64,000 nt of DNA. Source: Magnaporthiopsis rhizophila. Its lineage: Eukaryota > Ascomycota > Sordariomycetes > Magnaporthales > Magnaporthaceae. The stretch spans positions 62,001 through 126,000 of the forward strand of contig PYSS01000044.1 in assembly GCA_003049465.1 (NCBI GenBank). Direction: 5' to 3'. Both the position numbers and the translations under genes were made by a program. The notes under the pieces were generated by a model. It made no database searches and was not told the origin of the DNA. It saw nothing but the letters and a program-made list of their open reading frames with translations. How positions within the stretch are numbered: the stretch's first letter is position 1; every line of letters starts with the position of its first letter. Shown in pieces: positions 33,112 to 43,451 of this stretch.

Positions 33112-34800
33112 TCACCCGGCCTTCCGCCCCTTGTCCATCACCCTCGCCATCTCCAAGATGAGCCGATACAAATAAATCCCCTGATGCGTCGGCTTCACCG
33201 CCTTGTCATACCACTCCCTCCCTGCCTCCGCAACCCGATGCGCAACGCGTTGGCCCGCCTTCGTGCGCGTCAAAAACCGCACGACTTCCGGCAACTCGCC
33301 CATGCCGACGCTGACGGGGATATAATGCAGCCACGGCCGCAGTCGCTCGTCGTGCCACTCGCGAAAAACGGTGACCTTGAGCGGACAGCTGCGCGACGCC
33401 AGGAACCGGTAGAAGCGCATGCTGAAGCTGTTGCCGTCCAGGTCCAGCGCGAGCTGGTACCGCAGCGCCCGTGACCCGGGGTGTCGGGCCGGTGCGAGGC
33501 CGAAGAAACTGCGCTGCTCGTCGCATGCGGAGGGTTGGACGTCGCAGTTGATCATGTTTGTGAAGTGAACTGCGAACATGGAGGTGTCGACTGGGCTGTT
33601 GGGCTGGGGTGTCAGCTTTTCCGGTGCTGCTGGGTCGTGAGTGAGGAGCGTAGTAGTCGTATGCTTGTCGTCCTTGCCCGTGGCGAGCATGACGAGCCGC
33701 TGCCGCAACCCGCTCCGCCACGTGCTCGACGACCACTCCCCGCCCGTTGTCGACCCGGCCCAGTAGGCGGCGTTGCGCTTGGACGCCCACAGGCGGTCGG
33801 ACCACTTGCTGGGCTGGTTGGACGCGCGCGAGTACAGGTGGCTGGGGAAGACGATGTCGGCGAAGGGGTGCGGCGCCCCCTGCGACAGCACCGGCACCGA
33901 CGACGCCAGCCGCCGCAGCGTCGTCGGACACGCCATGAAGCCGTGCTGCGTCTCGAACTCCGGGTGGCGGCACAGGTCGCGGTCGCTGGCCGGATCTGTC
34001 ACGAAGGGGATGCCGAACTGGTTGCCGCTTGGGGCAGATGCCCTGGACCGGCGCCCCTGGGCCTTGCAGCTCTCCTTGACGGCTGTTGCGATGGACCGGC
34101 GGCCTAGATCTGCCCACGGCGTCTCTGCACTGCCGTTGTGCGATACCGCCTCCTCCGTCGGCAGCAGCGACGGCTCGTCCAAGAAGTTGATGAGGAGCTC
34201 GACGTCCGGCAGCAGCTCGCCTGCCCTGCCCAGGAGGGCGTTCATGGGCGTGCCCCACATGCGGCAGCCCGACGTGAACTTGCCGCCCTCGAACTTGCAC
34301 ATGCTGACCTGGTCCGCGAGCTTGTCGCGCATTACGGCCTCGATCCGCCCCTTGATTTCGGCGGCTGTATGCTGCAGGAACGGGTGGACGCCCTCGGCGA
34401 TCATGTCATAGTCGTCGATGACGGGCGACCCGTTGGCCAGGGCATATTCAACCCATCGCCGGAATCCGGGCGGCGGGTCCCTGCCGTAACGCCGCCGGTA
34501 GACTCCCTCGGCCTCGTCCGGGTTTCTAGACTGCCGGTCGAGAAAGGCCTGGTGCTCGATCTCGGCCTGCTGGTGGAGCAGCACGACCGGGTGCTGGTCC
34601 CAGGCGCCCGGGGGGTCGTCCGGGAGGGCAGGGGGTCGCCAGACGGCGTCGCCTATGGCGTTGTCTGATAGGTGGTTGACCGTGATCAGCACCAGTATGA
34701 CGACGACGATGAGGAGCCTGTTCGACACGATGAAGCGGCGCGCGAGGGGACGCGCCGCCGCGAGGAGGAGGCGAGGGTCCTTCATGTTTGTCATGTCCAT
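33112..34800 (-). CDS. Glycosyltransferase family 90 (CAP10-like), type II membrane protein
   Basis: A single exon of 562 residues. A short basic cytosolic tail is followed by a signal anchor (about 24-42, VSNRLLIVVVILVLITV), placing the catalytic part in the Golgi or ER lumen. The luminal part has the CAP10/GT90 C-terminal signature YQLALDLDGNSFSMRFYRFL, then VFREWHDERLRPWLHYIPVS and a GELPEVVRFL segment. Related Cryptococcus CAP10/CAS-type and animal POGLUT enzymes transfer xylose or glucose from UDP-sugars. In filamentous ascomycetes the acceptor is mostly unknown. Alternative starts M3 or M6 are possible. Confidence 0.9.
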   Translation of the reverse strand: MDMTNMKDPRLLLAAARPLARRFIVSNRLLIVVVILVLITVNHLSDNAIGDAVWRPPALPDDPPGAWDQHPVVLLHQQAEIEHQAFLDRQSRNPDEAEGVYRRRYGRDPPPGFRRWVEYALANGSPVIDDYDMIAEGVHPFLQHTAAEIKGRIEAVMRDKLADQVSMCKFEGGKFTSGCRMWGTPMNALLGRAGELLPDVELLINFLDEPSLLPTEEAVSHNGSAETPWADLGRRSIATAVKESCKAQGRRSRASAPSGNQFGIPFVTDPASDRDLCRHPEFETQHGFMACPTTLRRLASSVPVLSQGAPHPFADIVFPSHLYSRASNQPSKWSDRLWASKRNAAYWAGSTTGGEWSSSTWRSGLRQRLVMLATGKDDKHTTTTLLTHDPAAPEKLTPQPNSPVDTSMFAVHFTNMINCDVQPSACDEQRSFFGLAPARHPGSRALRYQLALDLDGNSFSMRFYRFLASRSCPLKVTVFREWHDERLRPWLHYIPVSVGMGELPEVVRFLTRTKAGQRVAHRVAEAGREWYDKAVKPTHQGIYLYRLILEMARVMDKGRKAG

Positions 34801-35206
34801 TGTGGAAGTGACCAGTGTCTGCGAGCCAAATCAACGACCCTTCTTCAGCAAAGGGAAGCGGCCCTCTTGACGGACAATTCCGTCGCGACACGAAAATGCC
34901 CAAAGATGACGGGAAATTGCCCGAAGCGACCGTCCCAGGCTGGACCAAGCCACGCTACCAGCCGGAATTCAGCTCTGTCGCACTGCAGAAGCCAAGCGCC
35001 AATGGTCTCGTGGCTAACCCTTGTCTATTTGATGGACCCGTCGATCCTTCGACCCCTTTTCCGATGCATTTTCTCCGTCTGGAAGCGAGCCAGGCAACAG
35101 TGCCGCAAAGACCGAGGCCGCCAACGGCGTGTCGAGTAGAATGCGACATGCTGACAGCAGCACTGCAATATGATGACATAAACGTTTGCTTCTATCCACA
35201 TCCCCA
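34801..35206. other. Intergenic
   Basis: Holds the GT90 promoter and the 3' flank of the CFEM-like gene (both minus). A 131-codon plus-strand frame (34815-35210) overlaps but has no coding character. Confidence 0.5.
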
Positions 35207-35908
35207 CTAGGCCATCCAGCCGGAAACTCCAAGGGCAACAACAAGCGCTCCAACCAAGCCGGGCTTCGCAGCTGCCCCGGCGTTCTTTCCGGTGCTGGCC
35301 GCTCCCGCGCCGCCCGCCGTGCCAGTGGCGGCCCCGTTGCCGCCGCCGCCGCCGCCCCCTGCCGCCGTGACGGGACTGGCCCCACCGAAGCCCTGCGCGT
35401 TGCAGGCCGAGACGCCGGCGAAAAAGGTCGAGTAGAGCGAGTCCGACGGGCAGGCGCTCGTGTAGCAGCTGCAGTGACGTCGTTTTTCTTTTGTCAGCCC
35501 CGTGGTTCCTCGGCAGGAAATAGTGAGTGAGGCGAAGGAAATATGAGGAAAAATCTACTGACTTGAACAGCGCCGTCACCTGTCGGCACGCGCAAGCCGT
35601 CGCGGCCGATCCATCACCGGGCTTTCCGCAGGTCTGCGACGTATGGGGCGCGACGCAGCTCATGTATCCTCTGGAATTGTGATTGTGCAATGATCAGCAA
35701 GCGCCCACGCCCACGAGTATTTAGTGATGTGTTCATCTTACGTCTGGGCATAGCAGTCGCCGAGAATACCCGTCGCCCGAGCCTCCAGGACCGGGGGAGG
35801 GGTAGGGAGCGGGAAAATGATGTCGCCGTCGGCAGCGTCGGCGGCCAGAACCAGCGGCGCCGTCGCCAGGGAGAGGGCAAGGAGCGCGGTGGAGATGTGG
35901 GCAAACAT
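35207..35908 (-). CDS. CFEM-like eight-cysteine secreted protein, GPI-type C-terminus
   Basis: Three exons, 35908-35742, 35670-35563 and 35468-35207, give 178 residues; the second donor is the weaker GTCAGT. A signal peptide (1-22) precedes eight cysteines at 52, 61, 70, 82, 84, 93, 98 and 114. The CxC pair and the C-x4-C-x15-C end match the CFEM pattern, with Asp75 before the CxC, but the first spacing (x8) is longer than the usual x3. A Gly/Ala-rich linker and a hydrophobic tail (LVGALVVALGVSGWMA) follow, as expected for GPI attachment. CFEM proteins act in haem/iron capture, adhesion and appressorium signalling. Function here is by analogy. Confidence 0.8.
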
Positions 35909-36007
35909 TGTGACAAATATTTGGGATCGATCGAATCTTTTGGTTATCGTCGTCTTTTCGCTGTTCTCGAAACTCAGACAAGAACCACGGACAGCCAGCC
36001 ACTTCCG

Positions 36008-36058
36008 GTTATATAGCTCCCCGAGTTTATATACCTCCCTAATTATATAGCGCCCGAG
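36008..36058. promoter_or_regulatory. Three tandem 17-bp TATATA/CCC repeats upstream of the CFEM-like gene
   Basis: Three adjacent 17-bp units read GTTATATAGCTCCCCGA, GTTTATATACCTCCCTA and ATTATATAGCGCCCGAG. They lie 100-150 bp upstream of the minus-strand CFEM-like start at 35908, where a core promoter is expected. They could be tandem TATA boxes or a regulator-binding array. The role is inference; the repetition is seen directly. Confidence 0.55.
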
Positions 36059-37536
36059 CTGGCTCCCATTGTCTCGTCACATCCTTCAGCTAGGCATATT
36101 CTGACACAAGCTGGAGTCAGCCCTGTTGCTCTGCCAAAACCAGAGTAAATCGCATCGCCATTTCGCGTCCATACCATCGCGGACGCTCCGGCTCAGCTGC
36201 TGGACCAGGGGCTGCGGATATGAGAGGGAAGCGGCTGTGGCTTGGCCGGTTCCTGGCCCGTGTCGGCGCTAGTGTTCCAAGCACAAGCAAGCGGCTGAAG
36301 CGGCCGGCTCGATCTCGGGCTTTCATTCGATAGCGATCGCCAGACCTAGCGCCTGGGAGATAACGCCAAGATTAAGTGTCGATTCGAGCGAATGTGGTCG
36401 AAGGGTTTGAACTTCCAAGAGAGACGGTAGCACGCACTCGGATCGATTGATTGCTAGGGCATGAAGGATTGACTTCACAATGCGCCCGCAGTGAGTCCAG
36501 GGCTGGGAGAATTGTGATTGTGTAGCCAGAGGGACGACGCCGCGCTCGAAGCGAAATGGCTCCCGCCCGTCCCAAACACCACAGTCGACATCTTGTCTCT
36601 TCCCTGACAACCAGTCCATCGAAATCCAGCTTACGCCACGCGCGGAAGGCTTCGACGGTCCCAAGGTCCGCAGTGTAGACGTTCGCTCCGACAAGCCCCA
36701 GATTGCCCGTCCCCACTCTCCCGTCCGCGTCAACGAGACGATGACACTGTATGCGGACCAACGCCGCCAGCATGCCCGAACCTCCGTCATCAACGTCACC
36801 GTCAACCGGCACCCGGCTACAATCTTCGAGAGCGCGTTGGACGAGGTGCGCAAAAGAATTATAAAAGCAAAACATACAACACCGAGGATTCCCCAGTGGT
36901 CACCCACCTGAGTACTAGTTCGGCCCTCACTGGTTTGACTAGGGGAGAGCGGACGGGATCCCGTATATTCCAGTGGGTATGGTCGTATGTGCCCGTTTGA
37001 CGTTGTGCAAGCATCATAACCTTCCATCAACACGGTAATACCTCCCTGAACTGAGGCCCACCCCGAGAAGAAAAATTGACGCCCGATTTCCCGGCCATGC
37101 CTCACCGAGGCACCCGCATCTCCCGCCTTGGGTTACCGGCTCGGCCGCGCTAGGCCGCGAGCACAAGCCTTGCTGGGATTCTTAGAACTGTCATTTGCAT
37201 AATTGGAGTGGGGGAATCGCCGGGTGTATAAGGCTGCGTTCAAGGGAGGAGCACTTCGTTGGTTGCGCCCAGCTGTGTATCTTGTAGGAGCTGTTCTACT
37301 CTAGTCTGTTCATTTGCCCAACAATGTGCCATAAATATCCCTATCGCCCACCTCCTGCGTCGTCACGCCTGGCCCCTTTTCGTCCTGGCATGGCACCGGT
37401 TCCGCCCTTTAGCTTCCTTATAGGGTTACGGATACAATTTCCACCGTGGGCCGCGGCACGCTGTCCTCGCTCTCCATTACGAGATAAGCGCGTCGTGTTT
37501 CCAGCTGTGCGACAAACTCTCCATAATCGGAGTCGG
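36059..37536. other. Intergenic, no convincing gene
   Basis: Minus-strand frames at 36323-37105 (opens with GTG) and 36372-36875 (ATG) overlap in different frames; both contain uneven stretches and no recognised domain, so they may be an eroded gene. A plus-strand TATA-like GTATAAGG at 37216-37223 followed by ATG at 37324 (78 codons) could be a promoter relic. None is called. Confidence 0.45.
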
Positions 37537-38565
37537 TCATGCCAAGCGCAGCAAAAATGACACGCTCCGCATCTGGTAAAGCTTCCAAAAATGCCAGTAG
37601 TTGTTCATTGCCGCGCCACCATAAGCTCGCCAGATTCCGATCTGGACACCATCGAGGAAATTACCGTAAGCTGTCCATGAGGAATTATGGCCTTCGCTCT
37701 CAACCTCGCTAAAACTGTACCGATCGTAATTTAAAGCTCCAACATTCCACGGGACTACGCGCGTTGGTCCCGAATAAACCCGACAAAGAACCGCGGCCGC
37801 TAGGAGATAATCGTTTCTACTCATTTTCTCGTAAGCAGCGGTGAAAACCCGCGCGTATGGTGGGATGATGAACTTGAAATCGGAGACGCAAGTCATTCCG
37901 ATTTGGCCGCAAAGGACGCCGATGATGGTCTCGATGAAACTTCCAGCCCAGATGTATTCGAGGTGCCTTCCGAATTCATAGCCCCAAAGCCCCCGCCCCA
38001 CCATGGGCCGTTGGGAGGTGTCGATGCCGAGAGGATGCTTTGTGCCCTGATGGCTGTGGCCGACGTACACGATCTTGGTGGGGTTGTATCGGAACAGCCG
38101 CGCCTCGTTGACGATCCACGGACGGAGGATGGTTTGCTCGAAACCCGCCTTGTCATTGTCGTAAGCAGCAATGACTGGTATGGTACGGTAAAGCGATGAG
38201 AAGGCGACCACTTGTTTAATAAGAGCGTCTCCGGACAGGAGTTGATCGATAGAAACAATGTCGACAAAAAGGTATCGGATGCCCATTTTCTTGGCTTGGT
38301 GGACCGCGCTTGCAATATTCCTGGAGCCGTGGACCTCCAGGTCCCTGTCCCAGCGCCACGAAAGAACGGCAACTTCGAAGACGTTGTTGACGGGAAGTCT
38401 CACTAGCCTCACAGGCAGTCGGCCCGCATTCCCAATCCCGACGCCGTGCAATACATCCTTCTCGTTGATCTCGTCAACCACGAGCGCCCGGAACTCGGAG
38501 ACGGCTGGGATGTGCTCCCCACTGCGAATTGGGACACTCGTGGTGATCGTCGGGGACTCTGACAT
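37537..38565 (-). CDS. Divergent HET-like protein
   Basis: A single exon of 342 residues from the ATG at 38565; the frame is open further upstream, but only from a GTG. No perfect HET motif is present, yet the three HET landmarks align in order: VAVLSWRWD (65-73) with the usual ALSYxWG, RYLFVDIVSIDQ (97-108) with YLWIDxLCIxQ, and RPWIVNEARLF (148-158) with RGWxxQERLL. SSLYRTIPVIAAYD (123-136) sits where HET proteins have the IYxxAxxTI helix and strand. The C-terminal half is Tyr/Trp-rich and lacks known effector repeats. It is probably a HET/TIR-fold relative in a separate subfamily. Its neighbour upstream is HET gene 2 on the same strand. Confidence 0.7.
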   Translation of the reverse strand: MSESPTITTSVPIRSGEHIPAVSEFRALVVDEINEKDVLHGVGIGNAGRLPVRLVRLPVNNVFEVAVLSWRWDRDLEVHGSRNIASAVHQAKKMGIRYLFVDIVSIDQLLSGDALIKQVVAFSSLYRTIPVIAAYDNDKAGFEQTILRPWIVNEARLFRYNPTKIVYVGHSHQGTKHPLGIDTSQRPMVGRGLWGYEFGRHLEYIWAGSFIETIIGVLCGQIGMTCVSDFKFIIPPYARVFTAAYEKMSRNDYLLAAAVLCRVYSGPTRVVPWNVGALNYDRYSFSEVESEGHNSSWTAYGNFLDGVQIGIWRAYGGAAMNNYWHFWKLYQMRSVSFLLRLA

Positions 38566-39808
38566 CTGCGCCCTTTGCGGCGGCGGCAACCGGGGAGAGG
38601 AGCACACGACTCTGGTCCGACAATGGGGGACACTTTCAATTCGTGTTTTGCTTTGGCGAGAGCGGGCAAACAGACACCTGGAAATGTAAGTAACGAGAAA
38701 AGCCCTGCGATGCTAGGTAAAGTCTTAACGTACTCGTTGACGGCGTGACAGATGGGACCGGCGAGGTTGCACGACGGGGCGGTAAAAGTTCCCCGCGCTC
38801 AGCGGACATGGCCCCAACGAGGATGCCCGCCGCGAAAAGAGGCCACTGTAACGGCAAAAGAATGTGAAGTTGACAGAGGCCGTGAAGTTTAGGCAGTCAG
38901 GTTTCGGGATGCCCAACCCGCGTGCCTTGTTAAATTCGAGGCGGCGATACCGAGAAAAAAAGGGAGCTGAGCGAGAGATGCGGCCCTCGAGGGGAAGAGC
39001 TCAGCTCGGCCAGCTGCCTTGTGTGCGCGCGGACATGGCGGCTCTGGCCGGCTCCCGATTAGAACGCCCAACGTTGGGCATCGAGGTCTCAGCCGCAAGC
39101 CGACGTTGCGGGCGTTGAACCACCCAGGGTGATTGGCTCCGGCTCGCGTCGGCTGTGCCGCCCACCACCTCGAGCCCGCCGCCTTCATTAAGCATGCCCT
39201 TTCCAGTTGGGCCGAGGTAGAGCCCGGTGTGTCTATCAGGCACCGACTCACGCGGACCTGGCCTGTTTTTCTGCAACCCGCCTGGCAAAGGGAGCTCGTT
39301 GCCGTACGAGAGATTGGCCACTTCTCGCCGCTCCATGACCTGGCGGAAGACCTCGACATGGAGGAGATCTGGTGGCTGTCACTTGGTCGAGCCTGCCTGG
39401 GCGTTCGGGCGCTGGGACGGCGCTAGGTCTACATTGGTTTGCTGTATTTGATTGAGTTGGGGCAGGGCCCAGTCCAACTGAACGTGTGCCCGCCGTCCCT
39501 GTGATTAGCGCACCACTTCCCCTGTGCACGCTATATTTCAACAGGTATCACTAGATATAAAACAACCCAAACTCGAGCTTATATATACATTAACAAGCAC
39601 AGGGGTACCCCGGGCGTGATCTCCGGAACGAAAAACAAGCTTATTTTGCATGAGAAAAATAAGCAAGGGCTAAAAAACCAAAAACAGCTACCTTAAAACA
39701 GGCCTTAATACAATTAATCGCGACTACCAGTATTAGCTTTTTTTTACTCCCAAAGGCTTTGTCCTACACTAAATTAAATATACGCGTTGATACGTAGTCT
39801 GAAAGCGC
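38566..39808. other. Intergenic with AT-rich patch
   Basis: The 3' flank of HET gene 2 and the promoter of the HET-like gene. Positions about 39540-39830 are strongly AT-rich with many TA dinucleotides, unlike the surroundings, which suggests RIP-mutated or relic repeat DNA. No gene is supported. Confidence 0.5.
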
Positions 39809-42224
39809 TCAAACAATTCTAATAACTATATCCTGGGCATTCCTGAAATGCCCTGGCATGTCATCGTCGCCCCGGATGCTGAAGCATATAACTCCGATCC
39901 TTTCACATGTTTTCGGCATCCCCTCAACGCGACGCAGCACAATACCCCAAATCGAGCGGTCTCGTCTCCAGAAAGGCCCTCCTTCCAGCTTAACAAGGGC
40001 TACCTTTGCCACAAGTACCTCGCTATCTGGCCTGACGAAGAACGGCCCTTCATGGAACAGCCCGTAGTCAGGGTAGAAGTTATAATCCCGAAGACCGTTC
40101 TCTGACTCGTCGCCGTGTATTATCAACTCCGTCGTCAGTTCGTGCTTCTCCCGCTCGTCGCTCTCCTGGAACATTTTCAGCAGTTGTGGGTAGTCGCGGT
40201 AACTGTCGGGATTGGGCGGATTATGCAGCGGAACGTGTCGCAACGATGCTGTTATAGCGGACCCTTTGAAGATGAGGTATCCCCATTCGCCTCCGCCGTA
40301 GTTGTTTTCCGCGAGGGGTTCGGAAGAGACGCTCAGGATCTTAGCGTAGGTCTCACAAATTCCGTCGCAGCACATCTCCTTCCTGGAAGAGTTCGTACGC
40401 GTCCCAAGTCTCGAGTACATGATCGCTGCATGTCCAACCGATGCCCATGACCAGGTTGGTGCTTGGGTGTCAGGCGGTCTTGGAGGGAGGTACTCAGCCA
40501 CGCTATAACCGCGCATCCACAACATGTCTCCGATGAAGGAATCTTCCCAGAGCCCAGCATAGTAGTTAGAGCGGCGACGGAGTTGCATTTCCTTTGCGAT
40601 TCCTGCTATTGCTGGAAATAAGTCGCTCGCGTGTGTCAGGTTGAGCCTGGTGTACTCCGCCACCATGTCGCGCCAGATGTTACGGAATGTTTCCGCGCCG
40701 GATGTCTGCTCCATGATATTGGAGTGTTCGACTTTGTTCGATAGGTTCGAGTGAAAGCTGCCACTCAGCCCGCACTCGCAAGTTGTTCCCGTTAGGCACT
40801 CCCACACCATCTCCGAATCGCCAAAGTGAAGGACACGTGGAGATAAGAGCCTCTCCTGGTACACCCATCCACGAGACAAGAGTGGCCACCTCCATCCGTG
40901 TGTGAGCGTACGTCGTGAGCGAATAACGTAGCCCTCTTTCCCTTTGCGGCCGAACGGCACCTGTCGTCCAATGTACTCCGGGTCTGCCCAAGTGAAAAAG
41001 CCGTGGTTGGAGCCCGGTGGCCACGATGCTGCGATGGTGACATAGGCGTTCCCATAGTATGATCCCATTCGCGCGGCTTCGAGCTTCCAGTCTGCTTCGT
41101 CGCCCTGTATAATGCAAAGGGAGTCGATCCAGAGATATTGCTGACCAAGTCTGTAAGCTGTCCTGACGGCGTCCTGAAATGTGCTCGAAAGTGCAGTCCA
41201 AGGGATGCATTTCAATTGCTCGCTATAGTTGCTCCTCGTGGTCGGCACAATCGTTGAATTCTTCGGATCGCCCCATCTATGGCTCAAGCAGCAATACCGG
41301 CCATCGGTCCTTCCCGTCTCCACCAGTCGCGTATAGTAACCTTTCTCGTCGAACTTAATCTCAATAAGACGGGTAGGTAAGGCCACGTTCGTGTTTTTTG
41401 GGCATCGTTTGTGACTCTTGGTGCACGTATCCAGCCAGCATCGGGCTTGTGCGAAGGCTCGGGGGCTGGATGTGTCTCCGGATATCTCAGTCGCAGCCGC
41501 AATGGACGGCACTGGAGACAAGCTTCCTGCGTGGACTGTCAGACGAGTTTAACTAGAGCGTTTTGGAGATGGATTAGTTGGACCTACGAGGCAGGACAAA
41601 AAGATCGAACATAAAAGGAATCTCCATTCCCTGGTACCAGAGACGCAATGTATCCCCTGAAACGATCGGCGCCAAGATTCTGACCTTTGCTCCCTTGTCA
41701 AGATTCTTGCTGTAAATCTTGAATACATCGACGATCAATTGACAGTATGAGCAGAAAGTTGCAGAACGTAGAACGCATCCGAACGTGGTCTTGCCATACG
41801 CGTCGCCAATGTTCGCGCAAACGTCGCAATGTAGCCGTTCGTCCAAGTCCGATTCATGCCTGACGGCGCCCAGGAACTTCTTGATGAAGCTTTGTTTGAA
41901 AGACATTCTTTTGGGCTTTTCGCCGCGGCATACCGTCCCGTGTGCATCAGTTCCAATCGTCACAGGCGCCGGCTTTCCAGAGGGCCCCGCGTCGTCGTCT
42001 TGCGGCGGGGATGCTTCCATGGCAGACTTGATGTTTTGTCTTATAACGGTCGCCTGAATCTGTGCGTCCACGCCTTCGTCCTTGTCCTTAGACAAGTCCT
42101 TTACACGTTTTTGCAGTATTGAATCATCTTTCTGTTTTTGTCGCACTTCGTCGATGTATACCGACGACTCCTCTGCGTCCCAGAATTCTGAAAGGTCCTG
42201 TGCGAGATTGAAATGTTGATCCAT
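39809..42224 (-). CDS. Heterokaryon incompatibility (HET) domain protein 2
   Basis: Exons 42224-41588 and 41526-39809 join across a 61-bp intron (donor GTAGGT, acceptor CGCAG) to give 784 residues. The first exon carries a charged, probably coiled-coil N-terminus (about 14-60, rich in Lys/Asp/Gln), then a Cys-rich segment (HCDVC ... CSYCQL) typical of HET proteins. HET motifs follow: YCCLSHRWG (290-298), QYLWIDSLCIIQGD (342-355) and RGWVYQE (431-437). The C-terminal half has TWSWASV, the usual end-of-domain motif. The protein is expected to be a cytosolic inducer of incompatibility cell death; the N-terminal extension is longer than usual. No NACHT or repeat domain. Confidence 0.92.
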
Positions 42225-42743
42225 GATTACGAGAGAGGGAGACGTCGGAGGAAGGGATGGAACACTTATCCCACAGGTTAGTTGCCGCGGGTTTTGGCTT
42301 GGCCTTGATGTCGGCTTTATATAATCAAGCTGGTTGAGCTTTTGCGGCTTAGCGTTGTGCACTAGCGACAGCCGGTCGGCGGAGTCACGAGGAGTCAGGA
42401 GATAATTCGCGCCCTTACAGCGTGCAAACATTGGTGCGTGGCAATTATATCAGACCATAAACACGCCACTATTAGGATAAGCAGCCAGTCGGGTAGGCAT
42501 CCCAACCCACAGTGCCACGCCAGCAGAACACACATGCCCAGCCCTATCTTCTCCAGGCTTCTTTCCTCTTCTCCTTGTTTGCTGGATACTGGGGCGTAAA
42601 GCGGTGTCATATACAATGTATCATCACAATCACCGAAACATGAGAAAGTGGTCATCAATTATCTACAGCGATAATATGTACAAAGAAAGGAAGGTTCGCA
42701 ACTTGCGGAACTGTCATTACGCGCGCGCGACGTTCGCGGCGTC
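42225..42743. other. Intergenic between HET gene 2 and the second NLP gene
   Basis: The promoter of HET gene 2 (a TTATATAA element at 42316-42323, about 90 bp upstream of its ATG) and the 3' flank of the NLP gene. No other gene. Confidence 0.5.
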
Positions 42744-43451
42744 TCAAAACAGCTTGCGGACATTGCTCTCGAAGCTGCCGTCCTTGAAGGGGACGCCAGC
42801 CTTGTCAAAGTCGTGCGACTGCAGCGCCTGGCGCGCCTGTGGCGTCATGGCGTCCCAGTCGTAGATGGCGTGCGCGACGGCGCGCGTGTCCCCGCTGAAC
42901 TGGAGCTCGTGGTTGGTGGGGAAGCGGGTGAAGTACTCGACGACGGGAGGGTTCGGCAGCGGCCACTTTGTCTTGTAGCCTCCGTGCGCCGAGGCGCCGC
43001 CGCCGCGGAGGTTCTGGCGGCTCTCGTCCGGGAACACGACGACGTTCTCCCAGTCGTAGCGGTGGGCGCCAATGGTGTCGTCGCGCGGCTGGTCCTTGGG
43101 GAAGAACCAGGCGTACATGATGGCGAAGCGGCCGTCGACGACGCCCGCGCGCGCGTACGTCTGCGCCCTGCCCGGGTCGCCGCAGTTGCGCGCGGACTTG
43201 CCTCCGGGCTTGACGCCGCCGCTGACGTTGCCCGAGTCGTCGACGGCCGGGTACGGCTGGCAGCCGTGGCTGATGCGCAGGCGCGGGTTGAAGCGCACGA
43301 TGGCCTCGCCGTTGGGGCCCGGCGCGATGGTCTGAGCCTTGGGGAAGAGAGAGTCGTGGTTGACCGTGTTGGCGCGGCGGCCCAGAACTGCACCAGCGGC
43401 CGAGGCCGCTAGTGAGAGGGCGCAGACGAGGGTTGTTGTGAAATTCCTCAT
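42744..43451 (-). CDS. NLP family (NPP1) secreted protein, near-canonical heptapeptide
   Basis: A single exon of 235 residues. A signal peptide (about 1-21, ending near AGAVLG) is followed by an NPP1 domain. The conserved cysteine pair is C64/C90. The heptapeptide is AHRYDWE (129-135): the HR, the aspartate, the tryptophan and the glutamate of the family motif are kept, while Gly-to-Ala and His-to-Tyr changes occur. NLPs are apoplastic proteins of plant-associated microbes; type-1 members can be cytolytic to eudicots and are recognised as microbial patterns. It differs from the copy at 21133-21930 in lacking an intron and in this motif, so the two are old paralogues rather than a recent duplication. 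Activity cannot be judged from sequence alone. Confidence 0.92.
   Translation of the reverse strand: MRNFTTTLVCALSLAASAAGAVLGRRANTVNHDSLFPKAQTIAPGPNGEAIVRFNPRLRISHGCQPYPAVDDSGNVSGGVKPGGKSARNCGDPGRAQTYARAGVVDGRFAIMYAWFFPKDQPRDDTIGAHRYDWENVVVFPDESRQNLRGGGASAHGGYKTKWPLPNPPVVEYFTRFPTNHELQFSGDTRAVAHAIYDWDAMTPQARQALQSHDFDKAGVPFKDGSFESNVRKLF

Noticed and set aside
36323..37105. 260-codon minus-strand frame
   Set aside because: Starts only from GTG, has no recognisable domain and overlaps another equally weak frame; perhaps an eroded gene but not supportable.
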